Shown: positions 9,604 through 19,337, numbered from the stretch's first letter. The stretch is DNA of 53,915 nucleotides from Bacillus oleivorans (GCF_900207585.1 NZ_OAOP01000015.1:1-53915); one strand, 5' to 3'. Translations and numbers: made by a program. Notes: generated by a model from the sequence alone, not told the origin.

Positions 9604-11574
9604 TTATTTATTTTCGTCTTCATCCTTGGAATCTTGAGATGTTTCATCATTTTCATTGACAGAGGTATCTTCTTCAGCCTCTTCGTCTTTTTTGCCGATA
9701 TTAACGGTCATATCATCTATAGACACTGATTTGTTTTCACGATTAGGAAGTGTTCCATGATCGAGTAAATGCTTAATTTGTTCAGCATCTAATGTTTCTA
9801 CCTCAAGCAGTGTATTTGCCACTAAATCAAGCTTATCACGATTTTCTGTTAAGATTTTCTTCGCTCTCTCATAACAATCTTTAATGATACGTTGAATTTC
9901 TAAGTCAATTTCATAAGCAATCGCATCTGAGTAGTTTTGATCGTTATTGAAATCTCTGCCTAAGAAAACATTTCCGCCTTGAGATTGGCCAAATTGAAGC
10001 GGCCCTAATTTTTCACTCATGCCGTACTCGGTAACCATGCTTCTTGCAATTCCAGTCGCACGCTGAAAGTCGTTATGGGCACCGGTACTGACTTCACCAA
10101 ACACGATTTCCTCTGCAACCCGGCCTCCAAGTAATCCAGTGATTTTATCAAGAAGTTCTGGCTTCGTCATGAAGTAACGGTCTTCTTTTGGAAGCATAAC
10201 CGCATAACCGCCAGCTCGGCCGCGAGGAACAATCGTTACTTTATGAACAATGTCCGCATCATCCAGTACAACCCCAATAATCGTATGACCGCCTTCGTGG
10301 AAGGCAACAATTCTTCTTTCTTTTTCCGAAATAACACGGCTTTTCTTCGCTGGACCAGCAATAACACGATCCGTTGCCTCATCTATATCGGACATATCAA
10401 TTTTCTTTTTATTATGTCTGGCTGCAACAAGCGCAGCTTCGTTTAACAGGTTCTCTAAGTCTGCACCGGAGAATCCTGGTGTACGAGAAGCAATTGCTTT
10501 TAGATCAATGGAATCGTCTAAAGGCTTATTACGGGCGTGAACCTTTAATACTTCTTCACGGCCTTTTAAGTCAGGTCGATCGACTGTAATTTGGCGGTCA
10601 AAACGTCCAGGTCTGAGTAAGGCTGGGTCCAAAATGTCAGGTCGGTTGGTAGCGGCAATAATAATAATTCCTTCATTGGCACCAAAACCGTCCATTTCAA
10701 CGAGTAATTGGTTAAGGGTTTGTTCACGTTCATCATGTCCCCCGCCAAGACCAGCTCCACGCTGTCGTCCTACTGCATCAATTTCATCGATAAAAATGAT
10801 ACAAGGCGCGTTTTTCTTGGCATTCTCAAATAAGTCGCGAACACGAGAAGCACCGACACCGACAAACATTTCAACGAAGTCTGAACCGCTTATCGAGAAG
10901 AAAGGAACTCCTGCTTCCCCTGCTGCAGCTCTTGCGAGTAAGGTTTTACCTGTTCCAGGAGGTCCGACAAGCAAGATCCCTTTAGGAATACGGGCACCGA
11001 CACTAGCAAATTTACGAGGGTCTTTGAGGAAGTCAACCACTTCCACAAGTTCTGCTTTTTCTTCATCTGCACCGGCAACATCTTTAAAACGAACCTTTTT
11101 CTTTTCTTCGTTATAAAGCTTAGCCTTACTTTTACCGAAGTTCATGACACGGCTGCCGCCGCCTTGCGCCTGGTTTAGCAAGAAGAAGAATAAAATAAAG
11201 ATAATGATGAATGGAATCATAGTGGTAAAGAATGAAACCCATCCACTTTGCTCTTCAGCTTGTAAGACCTCGACTTCTGTGTCTGTTTCAGCAGCTGCTC
11301 TATTTACCATTTCAATTGTTGCACTATCAATGGGAACATACGTTACGAAAAATTGATTTTCCGCATCCCCTTCAAGTTGCCCTCGCACCTCATATACTCC
11401 ACGCTCGGGCTGCATAGAGAAATTTTCGACCTCGCCCGCATCTAGGTAGGCGATGAATTCATCATATTTAAGACTTTTTGTTGGTTCATTATTATTGTTG
11501 AAAAAACTAACAACGCCAATAATGACCAAAAATATTAATAAATAAAAGATGGTGTTACGGAAGATCCGGTTCAT
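9604..11574 (-). CDS. ftsH: ATP-dependent membrane zinc metalloprotease FtsH
   Basis: Membrane AAA+ protease that degrades membrane and regulatory proteins. Layout of the 656 residues: first membrane helix about 7-24, periplasmic-side loop, second helix about 119-134, Walker A GPPGTGKT (204-211), Walker [10 protein letters not shown], second region of homology [20 protein letters not shown], zinc site HEGGH (426-430) with the third ligand further on. HEGGH rather than HEAGH is normal for Bacillus. The C-terminus is an acidic, charged tail. The gene has its own terminator and lies 127 nt after hprT; in B. subtilis the hprT product also affects ftsH expression. Confidence 0.97.
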   Translation of the reverse strand: MNRIFRNTIFYLLIFLVIIGVVSFFNNNNEPTKSLKYDEFIAYLDAGEVENFSMQPERGVYEVRGQLEGDAENQFFVTYVPIDSATIEMVNRAAAETDTEVEVLQAEEQSGWVSFFTTMIPFIIIFILFFFLLNQAQGGGSRVMNFGKSKAKLYNEEKKKVRFKDVAGADEEKAELVEVVDFLKDPRKFASVGARIPKGILLVGPPGTGKTLLARAAAGEAGVPFFSISGSDFVEMFVGVGASRVRDLFENAKKNAPCIIFIDEIDAVGRQRGAGLGGGHDEREQTLNQLLVEMDGFGANEGIIIIAATNRPDILDPALLRPGRFDRQITVDRPDLKGREEVLKVHARNKPLDDSIDLKAIASRTPGFSGADLENLLNEAALVAARHNKKKIDMSDIDEATDRVIAGPAKKSRVISEKERRIVAFHEGGHTIIGVVLDDADIVHKVTIVPRGRAGGYAVMLPKEDRYFMTKPELLDKITGLLGGRVAEEIVFGEVSTGAHNDFQRATGIARSMVTEYGMSEKLGPLQFGQSQGGNVFLGRDFNNDQNYSDAIAYEIDLEIQRIIKDCYERAKKILTENRDKLDLVANTLLEVETLDAEQIKHLLDHGTLPNRENKSVSIDDMTVNIGKKDEEAEEDTSVNENDETSQDSKDEDENK

Positions 11575-11701
11575 CTCTTACCTCCTCCCATGGGAAACAA
11601 ACTATATTCAATAGTATCATAGAGAATATTGACAGTACAATGATTTGAATTGATTCGAGTAACGATTATCCATTTATCGGAAAGCATGAAATTAGTATGA
11701 G

Positions 11702-12247
11702 TTAATCGTTATTTTGATATACTTCAGGTTTTAATACACCTATATAAGGTAAATTCCTGTATTTCTCCGCGTAATCTAGGCCATAGCCTACTACGAATTC
11801 ATCAGGAACAATAAAACCAACATAATCAGCCTGAATATCTGCTTTTCTCCCAGTTGGCTTATCTAACAGGGTAACAATTTTAATCGACTTAGCCTTCCGA
11901 TAACGGAAGAGTTCCACTAAATAGCTTAAGGTTAAACCGCTGTCAATAATATCCTCAATAATAAGAATGTCTCTTCCTTCAACTGAAGTATCAAGATCCT
12001 TTAAGATTTTAACTTCACCAGAGGAAACCGTAGAGTTTCCGTAGCTTGATACGTCCATGAAATCCATCTCTAAATGGGTGTCTATACGTTTTAATAAATC
12101 ACCCATGAAGAGCATCGCTCCTTTTAATACACCAATCGCTAAAGGAAAGCGATCCTGATAAGCTTCTGTAAGCTGACCTGCCAGTTCAGCAATTTTTGCT
12201 TGAATTTCTTGCTCTGATATTAAGACTTTTTCAATATCTTGTCTCAT
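11702..12247 (-). CDS. hprT: Hypoxanthine phosphoribosyltransferase
   Basis: Salvages hypoxanthine and guanine with PRPP to give IMP and GMP. The 181-residue protein carries the PRPP-binding motif [13 protein letters not shown], the [10 protein letters not shown] loop and the C-terminal [15 protein letters not shown]-like end ([17 protein letters not shown] here). ATG 12247 follows GGGG 8 nt upstream. It follows tilS by 11 nt; the tilS-hprT pair is conserved and the two proteins are known to form a complex that activates ftsH in B. subtilis. Confidence 0.96.
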   Translation of the reverse strand: MRQDIEKVLISEQEIQAKIAELAGQLTEAYQDRFPLAIGVLKGAMLFMGDLLKRIDTHLEMDFMDVSSYGNSTVSSGEVKILKDLDTSVEGRDILIIEDIIDSGLTLSYLVELFRYRKAKSIKIVTLLDKPTGRKADIQADYVGFIVPDEFVVGYGLDYAEKYRNLPYIGVLKPEVYQNND

Positions 12248-12258
12248 GATGGCGTCCC

Positions 12259-13641
12259 CTATCTATATCGGAGTATGTATATTGCTTCTTTAGAATCTCT
12301 TGCCTCATAACATGATTTTTTCAAACCTGGCACCCATATTATGTTTCCCAATCGATCTGTTACAATTGGCCAAACTTTTCTTTGCTGCATTGGAATTTTT
12401 TGATCAATAAATAATTCCTTAATTTTTTTGTGGCCATTTAGCCCCAACGGCTTGATTCGGTCCCCATTCCTTCGTGTTCTGACAATCAGGGGTATTTCGG
12501 TGCCTTCGGCTAAACGAAAAATAGTAAGGGAATTTTGTTCTGGTTCTGGATCTTCTAAAACCTTCTCAAAGGAAAGATAGCCACCATTAGGTAATAATAT
12601 AGAATCTCCCGGTTTGAGATGGTACTCGTAAGTTTCCTCTTTTTCATTCTCGTATGTAAAGATCCCGTCATCATAGGAACGAATGAAATAAAGGCCTTTA
12701 GGAAGATATACAGTTCCAGAGGGATGCTGACCTTTGAACAAATGCAGGATCTGTTCAATATGTACGGCAGACAAATTAGAGGGTACTTCCTTATAAAGAT
12801 AGTTTAATATTAGATGAATCCCTCTTCTTTGTAAAGGTTGAGGTAATTGCAAATACTTCTCTACGGAGATCGTAAACAAGCCTGCTTTTTTCCTTTTCAC
12901 TACTTTATTCAAATACTCGTCTGTTAATACCTGCAGATAAGCCTCATCCTCCATAAGCTCTTCACTAAAACGCTGAAATTGTTTAGAAACCTCAGGATTC
13001 TCATTTTTTAAAGCAGGCAGTACTAAATGTCTAAACCGATTTCTTGTATAATCCAATTTTTCATTCGTCGGATCTCTGCGCGGCACTAGGTCATGGGTAA
13101 GGCAATAGTCTTCAATTTCCTTTTTATCCACCGCTAAAAACGGGCGAATAATGTGACCATTCGCAAACGGTCTTTTATAGGGAATTCCGCTTCTGCCTTT
13201 CATCGTGCTGCCCCGCGTCAGACTCATTAGAATCGTTTCAATCTGATCATCACCATGATGGGCAAGCACAAGCTTGGAAGCCTTGTATTGATTCATAACC
13301 TCTTTAAAAAATGAATATCGGCAAATTCTTGCAGCATTCTGTGAACTTAGCTTTTCCCGTTCTAGAAAACCTGTTACATCAATTCGTTTTCCTTCAAATG
13401 GGATTTTTAAAGTTTTACAAAATTCTTCAACATAAAGCAGGTCTTCATAAGATTGTGATCCTCTAAACATATGGTCGACATGAGCACAAACTAAATCTAT
13501 TTGGTATTGTTGCCTATGTCTATGTAAAAAATGAAGTAAGGCAAGTGAATCAGGCCCTCCTGATACACCCGCAACTAAGATGTCTCCGCTTTCAATAAGC
13601 GTATGTTTTTGAATAAAAGAATGAACCTTTTGATCAAACAT
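12259..13641 (-). CDS. tilS: tRNA(Ile)-lysidine synthetase
   Basis: Modifies C34 of the tRNA-Ile(CAU) anticodon to lysidine so that AUA is read as isoleucine; essential. The PP-loop [11 protein letters not shown] lies about 30 residues from the start and [13 protein letters not shown] follows. The C-terminal region has the TilS substrate-binding domains (for example [26 protein letters not shown] split by the usual loop). I chose ATG 13641 (460 residues) because GAGG lies 8 nt upstream; an earlier in-frame ATG at 13692 adds 17 unconserved residues. Forms an operon with hprT. Confidence 0.95.
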   Translation of the reverse strand: MFDQKVHSFIQKHTLIESGDILVAGVSGGPDSLALLHFLHRHRQQYQIDLVCAHVDHMFRGSQSYEDLLYVEEFCKTLKIPFEGKRIDVTGFLEREKLSSQNAARICRYSFFKEVMNQYKASKLVLAHHGDDQIETILMSLTRGSTMKGRSGIPYKRPFANGHIIRPFLAVDKKEIEDYCLTHDLVPRRDPTNEKLDYTRNRFRHLVLPALKNENPEVSKQFQRFSEELMEDEAYLQVLTDEYLNKVVKRKKAGLFTISVEKYLQLPQPLQRRGIHLILNYLYKEVPSNLSAVHIEQILHLFKGQHPSGTVYLPKGLYFIRSYDDGIFTYENEKEETYEYHLKPGDSILLPNGGYLSFEKVLEDPEPEQNSLTIFRLAEGTEIPLIVRTRRNGDRIKPLGLNGHKKIKELFIDQKIPMQQRKVWPIVTDRLGNIIWVPGLKKSCYEARDSKEAIYILRYR

Positions 13642-13838
13642 GTCATCGTCCTCATTTTGGATATAATCGTGTACACAGTTCCTGAGGATCATATACCAAG
13701 AGTTTGTTGATTAATACATATGTTCATTCAAATGAATGTAACGTATGAATATCGTACCATTCCCTTTCCGGAAGGGCAAAAGATAGCCTGTTTTTTTATC
13801 CATTTTTCACAAATTGTTCAAAAGATGCCTGTTGAAAT

Positions 13839-14834
13839 CTACCCGCCCATTATTTCATAGACAAGGTATAAGGTATAAAAAGCCGCTACAACTGCCACAA
13901 GCAATACGGTTTCAAGAAAAGATCCCACTTTGCGTTTTTTTCTTTTTTGATAACGTGAAGGGGGTGAGTTTTGAGCTGCGTTAGCTGGATTATTTAAGAT
14001 GCCAGCTGTATTTGCCGCGACAGAGATTTGTTTTTGGGATTTACAGGTAAGCAGTGCTTTCCTCATCTCTAAGGCTGATTGGAATTCCCCTTTAATTGCT
14101 TTTACCAGAATAGCTTCAAACGGTCTTAATTCCTTTATACCTTCTATCTTCTTCTTAATTATACTTAATGAGCCTCCTTTTTTCTCAAAACGTCCTCCAT
14201 AATAGACAGTAAGGATGACCATCACAACTGCAAAAAGATCGTAACTCGGCTCTGCCTTTCTAGAACCAAGGCCCCAATAGCCCCGATCATAGAATTCCGT
14301 AAATTCCTTAATTGATCTGCCGATTTGAGTGGTGCCGCCCACATCGACACATCTGATTCTTGGCGGAGGTCCTGACACCATTAAATTTTCAGGCTTCAAA
14401 TCCCCGAACACCCAGCCTAACTGATGGAGTTCATGAAGATCGTTAAGGAGCTGGATAATGAGCACCATAATCCACGAGGAACCCCGCTCCTGAATAAAGC
14501 CAATCATATCTTTTCCTTTTATATATTCCATCGTGTAAAAAGGGATGGAAATACCTCTCACTTCCCAATCGTCGACATCGTACAAAGAAGGTCCGAGGGT
14601 AGACCCTTGGACCTTCGCTAATGCTTTCAATACATTTACTTCTGAGGCTACTATCGATGTTTCCGTGCTTAATTTAATAGCTACTGCTAAATGTCCGCTT
14701 GTTTCAGCAAGGTAGACGGTTCCGTTTGCACCGAAACCCAGTTCCTTTTTTATTCTATATGTTTCTTGATGCCACTTTCCTTGAATGACCGTACCAGGAG
14801 GAAGCTTAAACGGACTCTTCATAGTAGGATTCAT
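13839..14834 (-). CDS. yabT: Membrane-anchored serine/threonine kinase YabT
   Basis: Hanks-type kinase; in B. subtilis YabT is made during sporulation, binds DNA and phosphorylates RecA. The sequence has a glycine loop ELGFGANGTVYLAE, the lysine in VAIKLS, the catalytic VFGDLKPENLMV and, in place of DFG, CVDVGGTTQ, which is also the B. subtilis form. The APE region is present as SRKAEPSYDLFAV. A basic stretch KRKKRK precedes one C-terminal membrane helix (about residues 305-327). There are no external PASTA domains. I chose ATG 14834 (GGGAG 8 nt upstream). It overlaps the end of yabS. Confidence 0.93.
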   Translation of the reverse strand: MNPTMKSPFKLPPGTVIQGKWHQETYRIKKELGFGANGTVYLAETSGHLAVAIKLSTETSIVASEVNVLKALAKVQGSTLGPSLYDVDDWEVRGISIPFYTMEYIKGKDMIGFIQERGSSWIMVLIIQLLNDLHELHQLGWVFGDLKPENLMVSGPPPRIRCVDVGGTTQIGRSIKEFTEFYDRGYWGLGSRKAEPSYDLFAVVMVILTVYYGGRFEKKGGSLSIIKKKIEGIKELRPFEAILVKAIKGEFQSALEMRKALLTCKSQKQISVAANTAGILNNPANAAQNSPPSRYQKRKKRKVGSFLETVLLVAVVAAFYTLYLVYEIMGG

Positions 14835-15549
14835 CGTCATTTCTCCCTAATAATCCTTTTAAGCTTGAACGTTTTGGTTTAAATTGTTGAATAGCTTCCC
14901 TAATCGCAGGTCCTGTTGGTGTTATGCCTCCAACCGATAGCTTGGAAAATACACTTGTTAATGATTCGAGCTTAGGCGTCCAATCCAACAATTTTTCGAC
15001 ATCATTCCTTTTCCCGGGAAATACATAAAGTGAAAATAAGTTATTTCCCATCCGTGCGTTTAGGCTTAAAGATAGGTCCAGCAATGCTTCTTTAACGGTT
15101 GGCAGTTTGTGTTTCATACTTGCAGACGTATCGACAAGAATCAACACTTCAAGGTCTACTGTTTCTCCAAGCTCGTCCACAACCTCCATAACTTCTCCTC
15201 TTTTTTCAGGCGGCAAACTTTCTAAAGTTTGCGAACGGCCTAAAATCTGCTGTAATTCTTTATTAACAACTCCCTGAATCGTTTGTGTCATCGCTTTTCT
15301 CGTTACCATCTGAACCGTTTGCGATAAGCTTTGAGAATATACAACCTGACTGACTCCTCCGCCTGAAAGAGCAATTTCCTCAATCTCCTTCATTCCGGAT
15401 TCATCAATGACATCATTCTCCATAACACCAATGACATTTACTGTTATACCCTCTTCATTAGCTAAAGCAGCCATAGCAATCGGGTCTTCTCCATGATTGG
15501 AGCAACCGTCGGTTATCAGCAAAATTTGCTTTAAAGTACCTGGTTTCAT
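14806..15549 (-). CDS. yabS: von Willebrand factor A (VWA) domain protein YabS
   Basis: A cytoplasmic 247-residue protein of unknown biochemical role that sits between spoIIE and yabT in Bacillus. It opens with LLITDGCSNHGED, the kind of motif that normally comes late in a VWA domain, while the metal-site motif DTSASM (DxSxS) appears later, about residue 138, followed by GGITPTGPAI. This looks like the tail of one VWA domain followed by most of another. Start ATG 15549. It overlaps yabT by 29 nt, so the VWA protein and the kinase are probably co-translated. Confidence 0.88.
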   Translation of the reverse strand: MKPGTLKQILLITDGCSNHGEDPIAMAALANEEGITVNVIGVMENDVIDESGMKEIEEIALSGGGVSQVVYSQSLSQTVQMVTRKAMTQTIQGVVNKELQQILGRSQTLESLPPEKRGEVMEVVDELGETVDLEVLILVDTSASMKHKLPTVKEALLDLSLSLNARMGNNLFSLYVFPGKRNDVEKLLDWTPKLESLTSVFSKLSVGGITPTGPAIREAIQQFKPKRSSLKGLLGRNDDESYYEESV

Positions 15550-15640
15550 CGTTCTCCCTCCAACAAATTGTTGTTACCATCTTCGACCGATTGAAGGAGA
15601 AATATACGTAAACCCTGTCAAATCACCCCTTAAGAACTAG

Positions 15641-18112
15641 TTATAAAGCTTTCCTTTTTGTTATATTCAGTGGTATTGCTGCCCACTTTGGCGTATTATG
15701 CTGAAGCTTTGCTACAATGATGGTCATGTCATCCTTGATCTCACCTGTTCCTGAACGTATAACCTCCTCCATAATTAAATCGGCAATTTCTTGCGGCTCA
15801 TCGGTTTGCAGTTCCTTCAATTTTCGTTTCATCCATAATTCATAGTTCTCCACGTGACGAGGACCTTCAAATACCCCGTCACTCATCATCACTAACAAGT
15901 CGCCAGCTTTAAGCTGTTCTGAAACCACGTCAACCTCGAATTCTTGAATAATACCAATCGGAAGGTTACTGGCCTGAATCTTTTTCACTTGGTTTCCTCT
16001 TTTTATAAAACTAGGGGTTGAACCGATTTTTAAAAACCTTGAACTTGCATCCTGGAGATCAATGATAGCCAGATCAAGCGTTGAAAAAATTTCATCTGTT
16101 GTCCGCAGCGATAAGATAGAGTTCACCGATTTAATTGCAACTTTTTCTTCTATTCCGGAAAGAAGAATCTTTCTTAACAGCTGAAGCGTTTCATTACTTT
16201 CATGGTGAGCCCGTTCTCCATTCCCCATCCCGTCACTAATAGCAATCGCGTATTTGCCCATTCCTAGCTCAATGGTAGAATAACTGTCGCCTGAAACGAG
16301 TCCCCCATCTTTTGCGGCATGGGCAACTCCTACAGAAACCGTAAATCTTTTCGACGATCGGAAGATTACATGTATATCTCCTCCTAAGAATAGCTGCTCT
16401 TTTTGCTGAACCACAATATTCTCTCCGCAAATATCGGAGAGGAGAGGGGCAATGAGTTTTTCACATTCACCGTTTGCATAGTTGCTTGGAACCGTCATTT
16501 CAATATCTACATTCCCTTGTGTAAGACTGAAAATCTCGACTTGGCTAACATCAAGTCCGAATGATTGAAGGGCATCTAAAATTTGCTCTTCTTGTGCTTC
16601 GTGATTTTCTCTTTCCCGCTGAATTTCCCTCGCAAAATTCCCCATTACCTCGGAAACACCCTGCAGCTGATTCGCCACAAGCTTCCGGCTCTCTTTCACC
16701 TGTCTTTTTAGCTTTTGATTAGCCTGATAAAAGCTTAATTCATGTCTGATAGCTTCAATAACCTGATTAGACCGGGTACAGTGCTTGGACCAATCTCGTT
16801 TTACTTTTTGCGAAAGTTGTCCATCATTGTTTTCTAAATCCTGCATAATTTTACTCATGCCATCATAGGTTGTATTAAAGTTCTTGGCCCAGCAATAATC
16901 TTTTTTAAAGCAGGTTTGACACGTTTTTTCCGTAACATTACTTAAAAAATAATCAAGCTCTTTATTCTCATCCTCCTCATCTCCGATTTCGTTTTGTTGA
17001 AAACTATGGGACAATGCCTCAAACACAGCCGAAAATTGGTTTACTCTTTTAGCGGTCACATCCCTTACTTTTCTCATATAAAGCTGCTGTTCATGAGCGT
17101 ACTCAGTCGTCCCTGGAATATATTTTGCAATCCGGCTCGTTAATACCTTTGGCGTTAAGAAAAACAACACGATCGCTGCAAAGGATTCATACAAACTTTT
17201 TACAAGGGTTCCTTCCCCTTGACCGTACATTCCAATTAGTAGGGTTGAAATAAAGAGACCTATGGCGACGCCCGGTTTCTTTCCTTCCTTCAGTAACCCT
17301 CCTAACAAACCTGAAAATGCGAGGAGACTCATATGAAAGAAACTGGAGATGTTGGCAAGGCTGAAAATTAATCCCGTTACGACACCCACGGTCGACCCGA
17401 CAGTTGCTCCGGCTACAAAGGCAAAGATTAATACCAGATACCGGGACATAACATGTTCAATAGAAACTCCATACAAAGTCCATCCGATTGTTCCTGTCAT
17501 AACTGACGCCAGCAGAATAATGAGACATACAATTTCTTCGGTTTTTAATGCCTGTTTTCGCTTTTTAACCGCGAGAAGCGGAATACTTTGAAGGAAAATT
17601 AACGTTAAGATAAAGGCTAAACAGCCTTCGACCGAACCCATCATAATATCGTACAAGGAGATAAAACCATTGTTAATAAAGGCCGCTGTTATTTTACCTA
17701 TTAAAGTAAAAGTAAAGATCGCTAACGGTAAAGATCGGTATGGATTCCTTTTTCCTTGCTTTGTTATTTTGAAAAATAGGAGAAAGGCAAGAGAGAGGAG
17801 AAAGGAATGAGCTGTATGCCCAAATGAAATTGTAATGGCGCCACTCACCACTCCTATTAAAGCAATCGGAGCATGCTGCTTTTTCAGCATTAATACGGCA
17901 GCAAAGAATGGCAAACTAAATGGCGTCAGCTGGGATAAAATAAACGCTCTTCCTAATAAGAAGCCAATAATAAAAATAAGAAGACCCTTTTGAATAAATA
18001 AAACTTCGCTTTTCTTTAGGAGAAATTCCATACCTTTTGAGAATCTGGCCCTCGTCTGATTCATGTTGATGTTCTGAACAGGTTCTACTAAATTACGTTC
18101 CGCCTTTTCCAT
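15641..18112 (-). CDS. spoIIE: Stage II sporulation protein E (PP2C phosphatase)
   Basis: Polar-septum membrane phosphatase that dephosphorylates SpoIIAA and so activates sigma-F in the forespore; it also helps build the asymmetric septum. About ten hydrophobic helices fill roughly residues 35-320, a charged central region follows, and the C-terminal PP2C domain (about 590-810) has SDGMGNGERAHHES and DGVFEG metal-site motifs. I chose ATG 18112 (823 residues, family start MEKAER) with AAGGAG upstream; an ATG at 18181 would start inside the promoter. Its Spo0A-type promoter is conserved. Confidence 0.97.
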   Translation of the reverse strand: MEKAERNLVEPVQNINMNQTRARFSKGMEFLLKKSEVLFIQKGLLIFIIGFLLGRAFILSQLTPFSLPFFAAVLMLKKQHAPIALIGVVSGAITISFGHTAHSFLLSLAFLLFFKITKQGKRNPYRSLPLAIFTFTLIGKITAAFINNGFISLYDIMMGSVEGCLAFILTLIFLQSIPLLAVKKRKQALKTEEIVCLIILLASVMTGTIGWTLYGVSIEHVMSRYLVLIFAFVAGATVGSTVGVVTGLIFSLANISSFFHMSLLAFSGLLGGLLKEGKKPGVAIGLFISTLLIGMYGQGEGTLVKSLYESFAAIVLFFLTPKVLTSRIAKYIPGTTEYAHEQQLYMRKVRDVTAKRVNQFSAVFEALSHSFQQNEIGDEEDENKELDYFLSNVTEKTCQTCFKKDYCWAKNFNTTYDGMSKIMQDLENNDGQLSQKVKRDWSKHCTRSNQVIEAIRHELSFYQANQKLKRQVKESRKLVANQLQGVSEVMGNFAREIQRERENHEAQEEQILDALQSFGLDVSQVEIFSLTQGNVDIEMTVPSNYANGECEKLIAPLLSDICGENIVVQQKEQLFLGGDIHVIFRSSKRFTVSVGVAHAAKDGGLVSGDSYSTIELGMGKYAIAISDGMGNGERAHHESNETLQLLRKILLSGIEEKVAIKSVNSILSLRTTDEIFSTLDLAIIDLQDASSRFLKIGSTPSFIKRGNQVKKIQASNLPIGIIQEFEVDVVSEQLKAGDLLVMMSDGVFEGPRHVENYELWMKRKLKELQTDEPQEIADLIMEEVIRSGTGEIKDDMTIIVAKLQHNTPKWAAIPLNITKRKAL

Positions 18113-18148
18113 TTTCTCAACACTCCTTCTTCGTTTATCGTTCTGTTC

Positions 18149-18215
18149 ATTATAAAAGGGACAAGTCTCAAAGTTTGTCAAAATGACAGAATGACTCCAA
18201 AGAATCGTTCGACCT
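18149..18215 (-). promoter_or_regulatory. spoIIE promoter: sigma-A hexamers 21 nt apart plus 0A-like box
   Basis: On the minus strand TTGACA (18181-18176) and TATAAT (18154-18149) are perfect but separated by 21 nt rather than 17. This is the hallmark of the B. subtilis spoIIE promoter, which needs Spo0A~P to be used by sigma-A RNA polymerase. A 0A-like box, GGTCGAA, lies at 18215-18209, upstream of the -35. The gap from 18216 to 18410 shows no gene. Confidence 0.82.
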
Positions 18216-18410
18216 TTTTCATTAAAAACACAGATAAGTGGACAAGGGATCTTAAAAATTGGACTCTCTTTTTATCCTGTTTATTGATAAAGGTAAGAGA
18301 GTTACTTACAGGGACGGCTTGAACTGCATGGAAATTCGGGCTTTTTGGGTACTCGCGGCAGTCGGACATATTTCGAAGTCTATTTAATTTTGTGACAAAT
18401 TTTTTTGGGG

Positions 18411-18439
18411 TTGACAGTATTGCTTTCTCTCAGTAAGAT
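18411..18439 (+). promoter_or_regulatory. tRNA promoter
   Basis: TTGACA-N17-TAAGAT on the plus strand, ending 20 nt before the tRNA-Met gene: a strong sigma-A promoter aimed at the two tRNA genes. Confidence 0.85.
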
Positions 18440-18459
18440 AAGTCTTGTGTGATTTTTTT

Positions 18460-18533
18460 GGCGGCGTAGCTCAGCTGGCTAGAGCGTACGGTTCATACCC
18501 GTGAGGTCGGGGGTTCGATCCCCTCCGCCGCTA
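18460..18533 (+). tRNA. tRNA-Met (CAT), elongator type
   Basis: Complete cloverleaf: acceptor GGCGGCG pairs with CGCCGCT (one G-U), D-arm GCTC..GAGC, anticodon loop TTCATAC with CAT, T-arm GGGGG-TTCGATC-CCCTC. It is the elongator Met type, matching the B. subtilis gene by eye. The 3' CCA is not encoded, so it must be added by the nucleotidyltransferase. It lies on the plus strand, against the neighbouring protein genes. Confidence 0.96.
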
Positions 18534-18536
18534 TAT

Positions 18537-18608
18537 AGAAAAGCGAAAGGGCCTACGCCCTGCAGCTAGACAAAGAAAAGCGGAAGGGCCTTACTCTTCA
18601 GCAAACAA
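18537..18608. repeat. Two tandem 37-nt imperfect repeats between tRNA genes
   Basis: AGAAAAGCGAAAGGGCC (18537-18553) and AGAAAAGCGGAAGGGCC (18574-18590) are 37 nt apart and are followed by the similar endings CAGCTAGACAAAG and CAGCAAACAAAG. The reverse complement of the first ending, TGTCTAGCTGCAGGGC, resembles the left end of the element at 9307. They lie in the transcribed spacer between tRNA-Met and tRNA-Glu. Confidence 0.65.
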
Positions 18609-18635
18609 AGGAAAATTGAACACGTCCTATTATCT

Positions 18636-18707
18636 GGCCCGTTGGTCAAGCGGTTAAGACACCGCCCTTTCACGGCGGTAACACGGGTTCGAATCCCGTA
18701 CGGGTCA
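18636..18707 (+). tRNA. tRNA-Glu (TTC)
   Basis: Cloverleaf with acceptor GGCCCGT / ACGGGTC, anticodon stem CCGCC..GGCGG around CTTTCAC with TTC, and T-arm CGGG-TTCGAAT-CCCG. The discriminator is A and CCA is not encoded. It is co-transcribed with tRNA-Met from the same promoter and followed directly by a terminator. Confidence 0.96.
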
Positions 18708-18713
18708 CTACGC

Positions 18714-18746
18714 AAAACCCCCATGCAATCGATGCATGGGGGTTTT
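18714..18746 (+). terminator. tRNA operon terminator
   Basis: Perfect 14-bp stem AAAACCCCCATGCA / TGCATGGGGGTTTT with a 5-nt loop, 6 nt after tRNA-Glu. It can work in both directions but lies at the right place for the plus-strand tRNA transcript. Confidence 0.88.
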
Positions 18747-18811
18747 ATTGTGTTTATTAGCTCTGTAGTTCAATCTCTAGAGGCAAAACTATATCGTTAC
18801 AAAAAGACAAT

Positions 18812-18852
18812 AAAAAAGACTTAAAGCTCAGTTTCCTGGGCTTAAGTCTTTG
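18812..18852 (-). terminator. Terminator after yabR
   Basis: Stem AAGACTTAAGCCCAG with its near-complement CTGAGCTTTAAGTCTT followed by Ts on the minus strand; ends the divIC-yabR transcript and faces the tRNA terminator. Confidence 0.85.
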
Positions 18853-18905
18853 TTCCGCACCTTAATATAACACAAACATCCTAATATATGTTATGAGACA
18901 GCAAG

Positions 18906-19337
18906 TTACCCTCTTCTAGCACCTCTTCCGCCACGTTTGGATTCTGTGTGGCGTTTTAAAGAAGACAATCGATCTTCACTATCCTTTAAAAAGCGAGCCA
19001 TTTTTTGTTCAAAGTTTTCCGTTCTGGCCCGATCATTTTTTGGTCTATCATTTCTTGGACGGTCATTTCCGCGTGGTCGTCCTCCGCGTGGCGGTGCCGG
19101 ACGGTCAATCGCCTTTTTAATGGAAAGGCCGATTTTTCCATCCTTTTCAACGTTGATAACTTTTACCGTTACCTCGTCATCTACTTTTAGGTGTTCATTG
19201 ATGTCTTTCACATAGTTGTCGGCAACCTCACTTATATGGACAAGACCTGTAGAGCCATCCGGCAACTCTACAAATGCTCCAAAGTGAGTAATGCCTGTTA
19301 CCTTACCTTGTAACTTGCTGCCTACTTCAATTGACAT
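18906..19337 (-). CDS. yabR: S1-domain RNA-binding protein YabR
   Basis: Begins with one S1 domain (about residues 1-75: KLQGKVTGITHFGAFVELPD, GLVHISEVADNYV, VKVINVEKDGKIGLSIKKA). The C-terminal half is basic and low-complexity, with RGGRPRG, NDRPRNDRPKNDRA and a final RGGRGARRG, probably unstructured and RNA-binding. It resembles the S1-domain general stress protein 13 family; the exact role is unknown. ATG 19337 follows AAGGAGG. At 143 residues it is somewhat longer than B. subtilis YabR because of the Arg-rich part. Confidence 0.9.
   Translation of the reverse strand: MSIEVGSKLQGKVTGITHFGAFVELPDGSTGLVHISEVADNYVKDINEHLKVDDEVTVKVINVEKDGKIGLSIKKAIDRPAPPRGGRPRGNDRPRNDRPKNDRARTENFEQKMARFLKDSEDRLSSLKRHTESKRGGRGARRG

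Noticed and set aside
10634-11116. 160-codon plus-strand frame antisense to ftsH
   Set aside because: Mirror of the highly conserved AAA+ coding region; rich in Ser and Pro as expected from a shadow frame, with no start signal.
18178-18369. 63-codon minus-strand frame upstream of spoIIE
   Set aside because: It covers the spoIIE promoter and 0A-like box, has no ribosome site or recognisable protein features, and its end overlaps the promoter -35.
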